Part shown: positions 50,992 through 60,150 of the stretch, one piece after another
Layout of the letters: every line of letters begins with the position of its first letter
Numbering within the stretch: position 1 is the stretch's first letter
Assembly: GCA_900540805.1 (NCBI GenBank)
Contig: UQHL01000001.1
Coordinates: 62,001-126,000, forward strand
DNA: 64,000 bases
Source of the DNA: an uncultured Eubacteriales bacterium
Lineage (GTDB): Bacteria; Bacillota; Clostridia; Christensenellales; Borkfalkiaceae
Direction of reading: 5' to 3'
The notes under the pieces: generated by a model
The model's input: only the letters and a program-made list of their open reading frames with translations
What the model was told of the DNA's origin: nothing
The model's database searches: none
Program-made: the position numbers and the translations under genes

Positions 50992-51240
50992 ATGGAAGAA
51001 AAGACTGCCGTAAGGAAGAGCTATAAAAAAATGCCCCGTAAAAAAGTCTGCGCTTTCTGCCAGGAAAAAGTTACCGAAATCGACTATAAAGATATCAACC
51101 GTTTGAAGAAATTCGTAACGGAAGGCGGTAAAATCGTCCCCCGCAGAATGAGCGGCACGTGCGCGGCGCACCAGAGAGTTCTCGCTACCGCGATCAAGCG
51201 CGCGAGAATCGCGTCCCTTCTCCCCTTCAAGGGCGAGTAA
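50992..51240 (+). CDS. rpsR: 30S ribosomal protein S18
   Basis: An 82-residue S18. The zinc-finger-like start KVCAFCQEKV, the central IDYKDINRLKKFVTEGGKI and the end AHQRVLATAIKRARIASLLPF are diagnostic. Only two cysteines (CAFC) remain of the possible zinc ligands, apart from Cys in GTCAAH. An AAGGAG box precedes the ATG. It is the last gene of the operon and is followed by a strong terminator. Confidence 0.97.
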   Translation: MEEKTAVRKSYKKMPRKKVCAFCQEKVTEIDYKDINRLKKFVTEGGKIVPRRMSGTCAAHQRVLATAIKRARIASLLPFKGE

Positions 51241-51271
51241 TCGGACGGAGAACTCCGCAAAAGTAAAACTT

Positions 51272-51309
51272 ATCCCCTGCTTTCGAAAATTCGAAAGCAG
51301 GGGATTTTT
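51272..51309 (+). terminator. Terminator of rpsF-ssb-rpsR
   Basis: ATCCCCTGCTTTCGAA / TTCGAAAGCAGGGGAT, a 16-base perfect stem with a two-base centre, followed by TTTTT. Confidence 0.92.
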
Positions 51310-51379
51310 CATAAACGAATAAAGGCGCTGAACAGGGCCTTTGGTTTTTAAGCGGAAAACCGGTTCCCGCCGCCGACGT

Positions 51380-51697
51380 TTATTCGAGATAGAACACCTC
51401 TTCGAGCAGCGGCTGCGCGCCCGTCTTTTCGTCCATCGTCATGTCCATCACGTCCTTCATAAACTCGTTCCAACGCTCGACGACGGGGCTTTCCGACTGT
51501 ATCCGCGCGGCGTAGGCGGACCCCTTTTCGCATTCGTAATACCCGAAAACCTCCTCGCCGTCCAGCCAGATCGAGTAGTTTACGATCCCCGCTTCCTTCA
51601 ACACACTTTTCATCTCGGGCCAGAGCTCGTCGTGGCGGCGGATATATTCCGCGCGTTTGCCGCTTTTGATCGCCGCTTTCCATGCATAACGTTCCAT
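51380..51697 (-). CDS. rhaM: L-rhamnose mutarotase
   Basis: A 105-residue protein of the RhaM family, which converts the anomers of L-rhamnose. Key parts are YAWKAAIKSGKRAEYIRRHDELWPEM with the catalytic His22, and FGYYECEKG. Length is exactly typical. AAGGAGG lies five bases before the ATG at 51697. It is the last gene of rhaB-rhaD-rhaM, transcribed on the minus strand. Together the three genes degrade rhamnose after isomerisation, but the isomerase gene is not here. Confidence 0.93.
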   Translation of the reverse strand: MERYAWKAAIKSGKRAEYIRRHDELWPEMKSVLKEAGIVNYSIWLDGEEVFGYYECEKGSAYAARIQSESPVVERWNEFMKDVMDMTMDEKTGAQPLLEEVFYLE

Positions 51698-51707
51698 GGC
51701 GTCCTCC

Positions 51708-52562
51708 TTACTTCAATACGCCGTCGAGAGGCGTGACGCCAAAGCGCGCCGCCAGTCCTTTCAGCGTTTCGTCGGGGATAATATTTACGGCGCGGCCCAA
51801 AGTGAGCATATAAATCTGCGCCGTCTTTTCCACCGTCTCGATCAACCCGAACGCCTCGTCCATATCCCTGCCCGTGCCGTAAATTCCGTGATTTGTCCAC
51901 ACGACAAGGCGGAATTTTTTCATCTTTTCCGCGGTGGCCTCCCCGATCTCGTTTGTGCCGCAGACCATGCAGGGCAAAATCCCCACGCCGTCGGGGAAAA
52001 CGACGATACTTTCCGTATTCGACCGCCAAAGCCTGTGCGTAAAGTCCTTTTCGTCCAAAGGACAAACGGCGTTCATCGCAATCGTATAGGTGGGGTGCGA
52101 ATGGATCACCACGCGGTGCGCGGGGTCGATTCCGAGGCGGGAAATATGGCTCATGAGATGAGCGGGCAGCTCGGAAGTAAATCTTCCGCCGTCCTTATAT
52201 CCCCAAAGCAATTCCGCCGTGGTGCCGTCTTTGGCGATGCGGATAATGCCGAGATTGGTTTCGGGGTCGTCGTCCACGTTTTTGAAATACTTCCCCGTGC
52301 CCGTGACGATAAAAATTTTTCCGATCAGCTTGCCCGCGTCGAAGCCCGTTGGAATGGTGCGGATTACTTCGTCGGGGTCGAGATATTCCGCCACGTCCTT
52401 TTCGTTGATCAGATAGCTGATATTGCCGCCGTTTCTTTCATCCCAGCCCAGACGGTACATGTTCGCCGTCGCCTTGAGCATTTCCTTCATAAACGGCGCG
52501 TCGAAAATGTTTTTTCTCGTCAGCTGCTTTGCGCTCTTTTTCAATTCGTCCATAAAACCCAT
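51708..52562 (-). CDS. rhaD: Rhamnulose-1-phosphate aldolase
   Basis: A 284-residue class II aldolase that splits L-rhamnulose-1-phosphate into dihydroxyacetone phosphate and L-lactaldehyde. The substrate loop WDERNGGNISYL and the zinc ligands in VVIHSHPTYT and WTNHGIYGTG are present, with the catalytic Glu in that region. Length is normal. The ATG at 52562 follows AAGGAG. It lies between rhaB and rhaM; the rhaB-rhaD gap of 116 bases contains only a 17-codon ORF of doubtful value. Confidence 0.95.
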   Translation of the reverse strand: MGFMDELKKSAKQLTRKNIFDAPFMKEMLKATANMYRLGWDERNGGNISYLINEKDVAEYLDPDEVIRTIPTGFDAGKLIGKIFIVTGTGKYFKNVDDDPETNLGIIRIAKDGTTAELLWGYKDGGRFTSELPAHLMSHISRLGIDPAHRVVIHSHPTYTIAMNAVCPLDEKDFTHRLWRSNTESIVVFPDGVGILPCMVCGTNEIGEATAEKMKKFRLVVWTNHGIYGTGRDMDEAFGLIETVEKTAQIYMLTLGRAVNIIPDETLKGLAARFGVTPLDGVLK

Positions 52563-52678
52563 AATCGTATCTCCTTAAAATTTTTTTTACAAGCTCTGTT
52601 GCGTCGAAAATTCTCCCGGCGGACAACCGCGTTTCTCCATATTATGCCTCCATATCCCTTTCCCGAGCCTTCTCCGCG

Positions 52679-54079
52679 TCAAAGCTCTACGATATCGAAA
52701 GATTTTTCGATCATCTTTCTGCCCTCGCCTACGGAAGGAAGCTCGCCCGCCCCCACCATCTGCATTAAAAAATTTCCGATCGCCGTGCCCTCGGTCGGGC
52801 CGGTTACAATCTTTTTGCCCGTATATTTTGCGGTCAGTTCGTTGAGAAGCTCGTTTTTGCTTCCGGTGCCGATGATATTCAGCGTCGAATAGCTTTCCCC
52901 CGTCAGCTTTTCCAGCCCCTCGAGGCTTTCGGCATAGCTTTTGGCAAGGCTGTTAAAGATACAGTACGCCATACCGCCCGCGGAAAGCTGTTTTCCGACC
53001 GAGGCATTGATGGCGTCGATCATGCTGACGGGCGAAAGAAATCTGGCGTCGTTGACGTCCACGGTTTCTCCCACGCGGCTGATTTTCGCCAGCGAGGTGA
53101 GCGTCGCAAAATCGTATTTATCGCCCAGCTCGCGGCGAACCTGCCGGATCATCCAAAGCCCCATGATATTTTTCTGGAGCCGAAAGCGGCCGCCGACGCT
53201 GCCCTCGTTGGAATAGTTGAGCTCCCGCGCCTTGTCCGTCGTATAGGCGCGGTTCCGCTCGATGCCCAGCAGCGACCAGGCTCCGCTGGAAATATACGGC
53301 GTCTGCCCCTCGAGCGGCGCCGACAAAACGGCGCCCGCCGTATCGTGCGTGGCGGGCAAAATGACTTTTGCCCTATACCCGACGATCGACGCCACTTCCT
53401 CCGTAAATTCTCCCGCTTCCGTCCCCGGCTGAGCCAGCTCGCCGAACCACTCCTTTTTATAATCGAGCTTTTCTATAATTTCTTCGTCCCACGTATGCGT
53501 CAAAGCGTTGACCATGCCCGTCGTCGTGGCATTGGTATATTCCTGTTTTTTGACGCCCGTCAGAAGAAAATGAAAATAGTCGGGCAGCATGAGAAAAGAC
53601 CGTGCTTTCGCGCTCCTGCCCGTGCGTTTGTCGTCGTACAGCTGATAGACGGTATTAAACGCCTGAAACTGAATCCCCGTCTTTGCGTACAGCTCCGCAA
53701 ACGGAACGCGGCGGTGAACGGAAGCGACCGCGCTTTTCGTGCGGCCGTCGCGATAACAATAAACGCCCCCGATAGGCTCGTCCTTTTCGTCCAGCAAGAC
53801 GTAATCGACGCCCCAGGTATCCACCCCTACCGAATAGGGCGCTTTTCCCAGCTCCCCCGCCTTTTTCAGCCCGTTGAGAATTTCCCGGAAAAGTCTCTTT
53901 GCGTTCCACATCAGCCGCTTTCCGCCTTGACAGCCCAGCGCGCCGGGCGTCCCGGGCAGCGCTTCGGGCGTATTGGAAAAGCGGTAGATCTCTTCGGCAA
54001 TTATCTTTCCGCCCTCGATGTGCGCCAGAATATGACGGCCCGCCGATGCGCCGATATCGACCGCAAGATAGTATCTCAT
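52679..54079 (-). CDS. rhaB: Rhamnulokinase
   Basis: A 466-residue FGGY-family sugar kinase phosphorylating L-rhamnulose. The ATP-binding start AVDIGASAGRHILAHIEGGKI, the substrate segment VDTWGVDYVLLDE and the C-terminal GTGSKNELLNELTA are all typical. The product is the substrate of rhaD next to it. AAGGAG lies seven bases before ATG 54079. A promoter with TAGACA-17-TATAAT on the minus strand lies 41 bases further upstream. No rhaA isomerase, transporter or regulator is adjacent. Confidence 0.95.
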   Translation of the reverse strand: MRYYLAVDIGASAGRHILAHIEGGKIIAEEIYRFSNTPEALPGTPGALGCQGGKRLMWNAKRLFREILNGLKKAGELGKAPYSVGVDTWGVDYVLLDEKDEPIGGVYCYRDGRTKSAVASVHRRVPFAELYAKTGIQFQAFNTVYQLYDDKRTGRSAKARSFLMLPDYFHFLLTGVKKQEYTNATTTGMVNALTHTWDEEIIEKLDYKKEWFGELAQPGTEAGEFTEEVASIVGYRAKVILPATHDTAGAVLSAPLEGQTPYISSGAWSLLGIERNRAYTTDKARELNYSNEGSVGGRFRLQKNIMGLWMIRQVRRELGDKYDFATLTSLAKISRVGETVDVNDARFLSPVSMIDAINASVGKQLSAGGMAYCIFNSLAKSYAESLEGLEKLTGESYSTLNIIGTGSKNELLNELTAKYTGKKIVTGPTEGTAIGNFLMQMVGAGELPSVGEGRKMIEKSFDIVEL

Positions 54080-54119
54080 GATATCGCTCCTTGATATATT
54101 GATACACGATTTATTATCT

Positions 54120-54148
54120 ATTATATCACATATTTTTTCTTTTGTCTA
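54120..54148 (-). promoter_or_regulatory. rhaB: Promoter of rhaB-rhaD-rhaM
   Basis: On the minus strand TAGACA (54143-54148) and TATAAT (54120-54125) are 17 bases apart. The rest of 54149-54325 is AT-rich then GC-rich, with a small GGCC/GGCC hairpin and no gene. Confidence 0.75.
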
Positions 54149-54325
54149 TATATGTTTGAAATATTGACAAAAAAGCATTTTTAAGACGTACTGCGGTCAA
54201 ATACAATCACAAACGCGCACGCTCAATGTATCGGGCGTTGAAAAAGGCCTGCGGGCCAAAAGGAGTATAAAACAGGGCGGAAAAACAGATACTGTTGTCA
54301 ACTGTCATTCAGGAGTATAACCGTC

Positions 54326-55177
54326 ATGAAAAAGCTTTTTTGCCTGGTATTTTCTTTACTTACTTTTTTAACCGTTTCCTGCGGAACGCAGAGAGCGGCC
54401 GCCCAAACGGAATCGTCTATCCCAAGCATGGCCTCGACTTCCTCCGCGTCCTCGGAAGAATCGTCCGCTAAAAAGACTCCCCCGCGCGACGATACCTCCG
54501 AAACGGTGTGGAGTACCTCGGACATAGACGTATCCCACGTTGACATCAATAAAAAGCTGATCGTATTTTCGTTTGACGACGCGCCCGACGTCACTTTGAA
54601 GCCGCTCATGCGGACGTTTGCTTCCTTCAATGCGCAAAACCCCGACTGCCCCGCTTCCGCAACCTTCTTTTCCAACGGAATCAGAATCGACGCCACCACC
54701 TTTTCCCGGCTAAAGGAGGCTTACGCCGCGGGTTTTGAGCTGGGAAACCACACCAATCGGCACAAGGACCTCACGAAGCTGCCGCCCGAAAAAATCCGGG
54801 AGGAAATCTCCGTCGTGGACGAAATTCTCTGCAAGATAGACGGCAAGAGAAATCACCTCCTGCGCGTACCGTACGGCAACTTTAACGATAAAGTAAAAAA
54901 ACAGGCGGAAACCCCGCTTATCGACTGGTCGATCGACACGGAGGACTGGAAAGGAATTTCCGCACAGCAGATCTACGACGTCGTATGGAAGGAGAAATAC
55001 CCGGGCGCGATCGTACTCATGCACGACGGCTATCCGAATACCGTCGAGGCCGTAAAGCGGCTGCTTCCCGCCCTCAAGGACAACGGCTATCAGGTGGTGA
55101 ACGTCTCTCAACTTTCCAAAGCGCTCGATTGTTCCCTCGTTGCGGGAAGCGTATATACCCACATCAGACAAAAATAG
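54326..55177 (+). CDS. Polysaccharide deacetylase lipoprotein (NodB domain, CE4)
   Basis: A 283-residue secreted enzyme. The signal peptide ends in TVSC with Cys19 as lipid anchor, followed by a Ser/Thr/Glu-rich linker (about 20-75). The NodB domain has all catalytic motifs: FSFDD (Asp84, Asp85), HTNRH (His142, His146), RVPYG (180-184), DWSIDTEDW and LMHDG (His233, Asp234). It should remove acetyl groups from peptidoglycan, chitin-like or surface glycans outside the cell. AGGAG lies ten bases before the ATG. A strong terminator follows directly. Confidence 0.92.
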   Translation: MKKLFCLVFSLLTFLTVSCGTQRAAAQTESSIPSMASTSSASSEESSAKKTPPRDDTSETVWSTSDIDVSHVDINKKLIVFSFDDAPDVTLKPLMRTFASFNAQNPDCPASATFFSNGIRIDATTFSRLKEAYAAGFELGNHTNRHKDLTKLPPEKIREEISVVDEILCKIDGKRNHLLRVPYGNFNDKVKKQAETPLIDWSIDTEDWKGISAQQIYDVVWKEKYPGAIVLMHDGYPNTVEAVKRLLPALKDNGYQVVNVSQLSKALDCSLVAGSVYTHIRQK

Positions 55178-55178
55178 T

Positions 55179-55215
55179 AAAAGCTTCCCCGACAGGTTTG
55201 TCGGGGGAGCTTTTT
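55179..55215 (+). terminator. Terminator after the polysaccharide deacetylase gene
   Basis: AAAAGCTTCCCCGACA / TGTCGGGG-AGCTTTT stem with one bulged G and a run of T. Confidence 0.88.
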
Positions 55216-55242
55216 ATCGTCGTATCAAATTTTTTCGTCCCG

Positions 55243-56073
55243 TCAATACTTTTCTTCCGTAAACAGACGGAAGAAGCTTGCGCAATCGTCCAGCCATTTG
55301 GCGTTTCTCTTCAAAAATTCCGCGGGTACGTTCACCTCGAAGTTACAGCTTGAAGCGCCGTGCTCGCCCTGCGGATATACATGCAGCTCGTAAGGAATTT
55401 TGTGCTTCGCCAGCGCTAAGGCGTAAAGCAGAGAATTGGCGGAAGGGACGCAAGTGTCCGTGCTCGTCGTCCAGATAAATGCGGGCGGCGTATCGTCCGT
55501 GACTTCTTGGTCCAGATCGAGGGACTTCATCAGTTCCCCCCTTGCTTCCTCCGTATAGCCCGACAGCAGATTTATATAGGAATCCTCGTGCCCCGCCTTA
55601 GAGCTGATCACGGGATACCCCAGCCCCACCGCTTTGGGACGGCAATCGAGCTCCAAGCCCGATTTTTCCTTGACGGAAGCGTATTCCACCGCGAGATCGG
55701 CAGTCAGATGCCCGCCTGCGGAAAATCCGACGACAAACACTTCGTCTGCGTTTACGTTATATTCGGCGGCGTGCTTCTTTACGTAATCCACCGCGGCCGA
55801 AAGTTCGATCAGCTGCTCGGGATAGGAAACGCCGTCGGGGCTGCAAAGGTAAGTGAGTATAAACGTTTGAAAGCCTCTGGCGAGAAATTGGCTCGCCACG
55901 GGTTCCCCTTCCCGTTTGCTCACGCCCCAATAGGCTCCGCCGGGGACGACGATCACCGCGGGACGCTTCCAGTCGGGTGCGGGGGCGTCAAACGGACTTT
56001 CGCAAAGGATACACTCCAATTGTCCTCCCTCGATCCCATACGCTTCTTTCAGCGAAATCTTGTAAGTTCTCAT
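55243..56073 (-). CDS. Alpha/beta hydrolase, acetyl-esterase type
   Basis: A 276-residue alpha/beta hydrolase. The oxyanion motif PGGAYW (44-49) stands for the usual HGG, the nucleophile elbow is GFSAG (Ser118), and the catalytic His lies in PQGEHGAS (about 240). This combination resembles acetyl-xylan-type esterases of the BD-FAE group. There is no signal peptide, so it acts in the cytoplasm, perhaps on imported acetylated sugars. ATG 56073 lies 13 bases after GGAG; an in-frame GTG at 56100 is a weaker option. It is convergent with the deacetylase gene. Confidence 0.85.
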   Translation of the reverse strand: MRTYKISLKEAYGIEGGQLECILCESPFDAPAPDWKRPAVIVVPGGAYWGVSKREGEPVASQFLARGFQTFILTYLCSPDGVSYPEQLIELSAAVDYVKKHAAEYNVNADEVFVVGFSAGGHLTADLAVEYASVKEKSGLELDCRPKAVGLGYPVISSKAGHEDSYINLLSGYTEEARGELMKSLDLDQEVTDDTPPAFIWTTSTDTCVPSANSLLYALALAKHKIPYELHVYPQGEHGASSCNFEVNVPAEFLKRNAKWLDDCASFFRLFTEEKY

Positions 56074-56133
56074 TATTTTCTTATCACTCCTTTTTCGCAC
56101 CGCAAGGTACGATTTTTTGACAAACTAAACCTT

Positions 56134-58479
56134 TTATGCCTCCGAAGCGCCGTCCCAGGGACGAATATAATGAAAGATTTTACCGTCCTTGGCAACGCTT
56201 CCGAATACGGGCCGCCTGGAGAAATAGTCGCATTTATACATTTCCTCCAGCATGGACTGTTTTTCGTAGTAACGCAAGGTCTGCTTCAAAAAAGCCTTTA
56301 CGTCTTCGGTAAAGCCGTCCTCCGAATAGCGCGTGCTCTCGTAATCGTAATGCGTCCAGACGCCGTCCTTGCCCTTTACGGAGACCGTGGTGCCGTCGTA
56401 ATAGATATCGTTTGTGAACAATCCCGATTCGCGGCTGACAAAGACGCTACTCCTGTCCGAAAACATGCTGACGCCGTGATAGAGGTTGGTATTATAGCTG
56501 TATCCCGTCAGCTGCAACAGCGTAGGCAGAATGTCGAACGAGCAGGTAAACTTATCCACCTTCGTCCCGCCCCGCAGAGGACTTTTAAGATCCTTCGACG
56601 CCCGAAAGGACAGATTGTGATAGCCCTCGTAAGGCAGACGACTGAGGCCGAGATCGCAGTCCATACTGCCGCCGTACCACAAAAAAGCGGGGATATTATA
56701 GAGAGCGGTATTCCAGCCCTCTCCGAGCGGCACCCCTTTGAGATAATAGTTCTGCTCGTTGTAATAAGCGGTGTGATCCGCATAGAACACAAACGCCGTA
56801 TCGTCCAGCCGGCCCGTGCGCTCGAGGTCGTAAAGCAGCGAATTGACCGCTTCGTCCAGATCCATCAGCCCCGCCTGAAAACGCTTGTACCGAAGATAAA
56901 CTTTTTCCAGCGTTTCGGGCGAATAGGGAGAGGCGTCCGAAGTGTCCAGCTCGATCCCCTTCGCGGCGAACGTTTGGGGATAGCCGTCGATCAGCCGGTA
57001 ATATTTTTCAAAGTTTTTAACGGCCGCTTTTTTGGAAAATTCCTCTTTTAAGCGGGCCTGCTCCTTCAGGCATTCCTCCTCCGTCATATCGGAATCGTAG
57101 TACCGCTCGTCTGAAAAATCGCTGAAGGGATAATCCCCGTAATCGACGAGATCGTTGTACGCGCCGTGAGAGGACAGGGTCATGTGCATGGTAAAAAACG
57201 CCCGGTCGCCCTCCTCTTTACGGGTATAGTCGTCGAAATAATTTTCCGTCACCAGCGCGTCCCTGTCGAAGTTATAGAAATTCTTTTTGATTACGTTCCC
57301 GTTTTCGTCGCACCCGTCCAACGCGGGCATGTCCTCCAGAAAATGCGCCGTGTCGAAGCCGTAATTGCCGCCCGCGCCGTGGGTGACGTTGCGGTTGTAA
57401 AAGCTTTTGGTGTTGGGGTGGAAATAGTTTGTCGTATATCCCGAGGCCCGCAAAACGTTGGGCAGGGTAAAGGAAAGGTTGGACTCCTTGAGTTTTGTGG
57501 ATACGTCGTTTTGAGGGTCGATCGGATAGCTTCCCAAAATGGACATCGCCTCCGAATGATTGGTCTTATCCCGCGCGTAATATTCGGTGAAAGAAATTCC
57601 GCCGTTGGCCATGGCGTAAAGCGTGGGGGTGTATTCCTGATTAATGCCGTACCACTCCCCCGACTCGATGACGATCAATACGATATTTTTTCCGTTCAGC
57701 ACGCCCGTGTAGAGGTTGTCCCCGTAGGTCGATTCGCTCATCTCCCCCTGCGAAAAATAGTTGTCCAGCGCCAGAAGCGACTGCCTGCCGTCCGTCTGCC
57801 CCCCGCCGAGCAGGGAATTGAGCGTATTGGAAACATTCATGAAATAGAACCCGAAAAACCCGAATTTTTTAAGGGCCTTCGAGGGAATAAACTGAGTGGT
57901 GTATAAAATATTGTCGTCGTTATAATCGGCCAGCTCGTCCGACACGGTGGCGCTGCGGAAGGTGTTGAGCGTGGCCTGATAGAGGATCATCGCGGCGTTT
58001 TCGCCGATGATACAGCAAACCAACAGAATGATGACCGCATTTCGGGTAAAACGGGCGTGCTCCGTCTTAAGATATTTATTGAGAAATACCATGCACGTTA
58101 TTTCGGCGGCCAGCAGAGCGACGAGCCCCGCCACCAGCCACCAATTGACGAAGTCGCGCGAAAAGACCCCGCCCACCTCCGTAGCGAGGTTGAGCATATT
58201 GAGACTGAACACCATGCCGCTCATGCGGTAGAGCGCCTCGTTGATAAACGCGACGATAACCTGAACGCCCAGCAGAACCCCGTTGACGACAATGGACGCG
58301 ACGGGCGAAGGAATGACGAAAATAATGATCGCCAGACCCAGAATAAACGCGAGATCTATTCCCCAGAAGGAGGGGAATACGCCCAGCCCCATCACGCAAA
58401 AGGTAATGATCTCTATCAACAATGCGGTAAAGACGTACAGGAGCGCAAAGTACGTCTTTTTTTTCAACAGCCTGTCCAT
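56134..58479 (-). CDS. LTA synthase-family phosphoglycerol transferase / sulfatase-like protein
   Basis: A 781-residue membrane enzyme. Five hydrophobic helices occupy the first 170 residues. The extracellular sulfatase-type domain starts near residue 250 (NIVLIVIESGEWYG) and has the likely nucleophile Thr in DKTNHSEAMSILGSYP (about residue 302); DDTAFVFYADHTAYY supplies later metal ligands. LTA synthases move glycerol phosphate from phosphatidylglycerol to growing lipoteichoic acid; relatives modify other surface polymers. GGAGGAG precedes the ATG. The role in LTA synthesis is the most likely one but is not proven by sequence. Confidence 0.88.
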   Translation of the reverse strand: MDRLLKKKTYFALLYVFTALLIEIITFCVMGLGVFPSFWGIDLAFILGLAIIIFVIPSPVASIVVNGVLLGVQVIVAFINEALYRMSGMVFSLNMLNLATEVGGVFSRDFVNWWLVAGLVALLAAEITCMVFLNKYLKTEHARFTRNAVIILLVCCIIGENAAMILYQATLNTFRSATVSDELADYNDDNILYTTQFIPSKALKKFGFFGFYFMNVSNTLNSLLGGGQTDGRQSLLALDNYFSQGEMSESTYGDNLYTGVLNGKNIVLIVIESGEWYGINQEYTPTLYAMANGGISFTEYYARDKTNHSEAMSILGSYPIDPQNDVSTKLKESNLSFTLPNVLRASGYTTNYFHPNTKSFYNRNVTHGAGGNYGFDTAHFLEDMPALDGCDENGNVIKKNFYNFDRDALVTENYFDDYTRKEEGDRAFFTMHMTLSSHGAYNDLVDYGDYPFSDFSDERYYDSDMTEEECLKEQARLKEEFSKKAAVKNFEKYYRLIDGYPQTFAAKGIELDTSDASPYSPETLEKVYLRYKRFQAGLMDLDEAVNSLLYDLERTGRLDDTAFVFYADHTAYYNEQNYYLKGVPLGEGWNTALYNIPAFLWYGGSMDCDLGLSRLPYEGYHNLSFRASKDLKSPLRGGTKVDKFTCSFDILPTLLQLTGYSYNTNLYHGVSMFSDRSSVFVSRESGLFTNDIYYDGTTVSVKGKDGVWTHYDYESTRYSEDGFTEDVKAFLKQTLRYYEKQSMLEEMYKCDYFSRRPVFGSVAKDGKIFHYIRPWDGASEA

Positions 58480-58557
58480 GACGCTCCTCCTATAAAGAAT
58501 TTCCGACCCGAGAGGATCGGAGTTTGAAAAATCATAAAACGCTTTCCGCCAAAGACC

Positions 58558-59874
58558 TTACGAGAAAAACTCCCGATAAATGGCGCGGATACACGGCGCG
58601 CAGTCCTCGCCCGCCACGCCGACGATAATGTTCAGCTCGCTGGAGCCCTGATCGATCATGATGACGTTGATGCCCGCCTCGGACAGCGCCTTGAAGAGCC
58701 GCGCCGAGGTACCGACGCTCCTGGCCATGCCGTGCCCCACCGTCGCCACCAGCGCGATGTTTTCGTGGGTATAGATATGGTCGGGCCGCACCGCTTCGCG
58801 GATCTCCTCCAAAATGGCGCCGAGATCGTCGTTTTCGAGGTATTTATTGTCGATGACCACAGACATGGTATCGATCCCCGAGGGGAGATGCTCGAAGGAG
58901 ATGCCGTGGCGGCTGAGCACCTCCAGCACCTTCGCGGCAAAGCCGATCTCCGAGTTCATCATGGATTTTTCCAGCAGAATGACGGTGAAATCCTTTTTCC
59001 CCGCTATGCCCGTCACGACGTTGTCCTCCCGTCTTCTGCCCGACGTGGCCACGATCAGGGTGCCTTCGTCCTCGGGACGGAAGGTGTTGCGGATACGGAT
59101 GGGGATACCCGCGCTTTTGACGGGAAAAATCGACTCGCTGTGCAGGACGTTGGCGCCCATATAGGAAAGCTCGCGCAGCTCCTGATAGGAAAGCTCGTCG
59201 ATACAGCGGGGCGAGCTGACGATCCGAGGATCGCAGGCGAAAAATCCGCTGACGTCCGTCCAGTTTTCATAGAGGGAAGCCTTTACGGCGCGCGCCAATA
59301 CGGCGCCCGAAATATCGCTGCCGCCGCGCGAGAAGGTCTTTATCTTTCCGTCCGCGCCCCTGCCGTAAAAGCCGGGCACCACCGCGCGGGCGTATTTTTT
59401 CAATACGGAAGCCGCCAAAGCGTAGGTCTCCTCGTCGAGGCTGCCGTCCGCCTTAAAGCGCACGATGTCCGCCGCATCGACAAACGGGACGTCCAGCACC
59501 GCGGCCATGATACGGGCCGCGAGATATTCGCCGCGGGACGCGCAATAGTCCCTGCCCTCGCCCCGAAGCACCCGTTCTTCGATTTCGTCCAGCATGCCCT
59601 CTACGCCCAGATCGAGCCCGATTTCCTTTTCGATATTCAAAAACCGCGTGCGGATTTTGGAAAATTCCGCCTCAAAAGCTCCGCCGGTCTCCGCCAGCTC
59701 GCTGCATTTATACAGCAGATCGGTCACTTTAATATCGCCGCCGAAACGCTTTCCCGGCGCGGAAACGACCACGTAACGCCGCGCAGGATCTGCGGCCACG
59801 ATCTTCGCCGCGGACTGAATGATATTGCCGTCCGCCATGGACGTTCCGCCGAACTTACAAACCTTGATGCCCAT
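58558..59874 (-). CDS. lysC: Aspartate kinase
   Basis: A 438-residue monofunctional aspartokinase catalysing the first step of lysine, threonine and methionine synthesis. The start KVCKFGGTSMADG (residues 4-16) is the kinase signature; SRGGSDISGAVLA is the second. Two ACT domains at the C-terminus (for example FTVILLEKSMMNSEIGFAAK and ALVATVGHGMARSVGTSARLFKALSEAGINV in parts) give feedback control. GAGG precedes ATG 59874. No lysine riboswitch fits in the 156 bases upstream. It lies downstream of the cdaA pair, with a weak terminator in between. Confidence 0.93.
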   Translation of the reverse strand: MGIKVCKFGGTSMADGNIIQSAAKIVAADPARRYVVVSAPGKRFGGDIKVTDLLYKCSELAETGGAFEAEFSKIRTRFLNIEKEIGLDLGVEGMLDEIEERVLRGEGRDYCASRGEYLAARIMAAVLDVPFVDAADIVRFKADGSLDEETYALAASVLKKYARAVVPGFYGRGADGKIKTFSRGGSDISGAVLARAVKASLYENWTDVSGFFACDPRIVSSPRCIDELSYQELRELSYMGANVLHSESIFPVKSAGIPIRIRNTFRPEDEGTLIVATSGRRREDNVVTGIAGKKDFTVILLEKSMMNSEIGFAAKVLEVLSRHGISFEHLPSGIDTMSVVIDNKYLENDDLGAILEEIREAVRPDHIYTHENIALVATVGHGMARSVGTSARLFKALSEAGINVIMIDQGSSELNIIVGVAGEDCAPCIRAIYREFFS

Positions 59875-59893
59875 AAAGACCTCGCTTTTACCG

Positions 59894-59920
59894 AAAAAAG
59901 CGCCTCGGACGAACCGCCTT
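59894..59920 (-). terminator. Weak terminator after the CdaR-like stub gene
   Basis: On the minus strand AAGGCG pairs with CGCTTT (one G-T pair), with a further CGG/CCG stem in the loop, followed by TTTTTT. It lies about 20 bases before the lysC start. Confidence 0.5.
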
Positions 59921-60030
59921 TTTCTACCGTTTGGATTTTCTCCTTTTCCCCGCCGTCGTCAGTAGATTTCCATGCCACTATATTGTATGAAGCGCCGCGC
60001 GCGCAACGTGACAGCCGCGGCCGCCAAATA

Positions 60031-60138
60031 TCAGATATTCAGCAGCAATACCACAAATATCGCCAGAAACACGGCGGCCAGCTTGATCCACAGCTTTCTG
60101 ACAAATACGTTTTTCAAAAATTTTCCGAGCTTATTCAT
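60031..60138 (-). CDS. 35-residue membrane protein, apparent miniature CdaR (YbbR) stub
   Basis: A 35-residue ORF read directly from the DNA, starting MNKLGKFLKNVFVRK and ending FVVLLLNI. It has a basic N-terminus and a single hydrophobic helix (about 17-34). It has a very strong ribosome binding site (AGGAGG, seven bases before ATG) and begins 12 bases after the cdaA stop. In most Firmicutes cdaA is followed by cdaR, whose start is a basic stretch plus one helix before several YbbR domains. This protein resembles only that start. It may be a functional mini-regulator or the remnant of a shortened cdaR. Confidence 0.7.
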   Translation of the reverse strand: MNKLGKFLKNVFVRKLWIKLAAVFLAIFVVLLLNI

Positions 60139-60150
60139 TCGCCGCCTCCT

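Noticed and set aside
59875..60030. Lysine riboswitch before lysC
   Set aside because: The gap of 156 bases is too short for the L-box aptamer plus expression platform and contains a terminator of the upstream unit; no L-box motif was seen.
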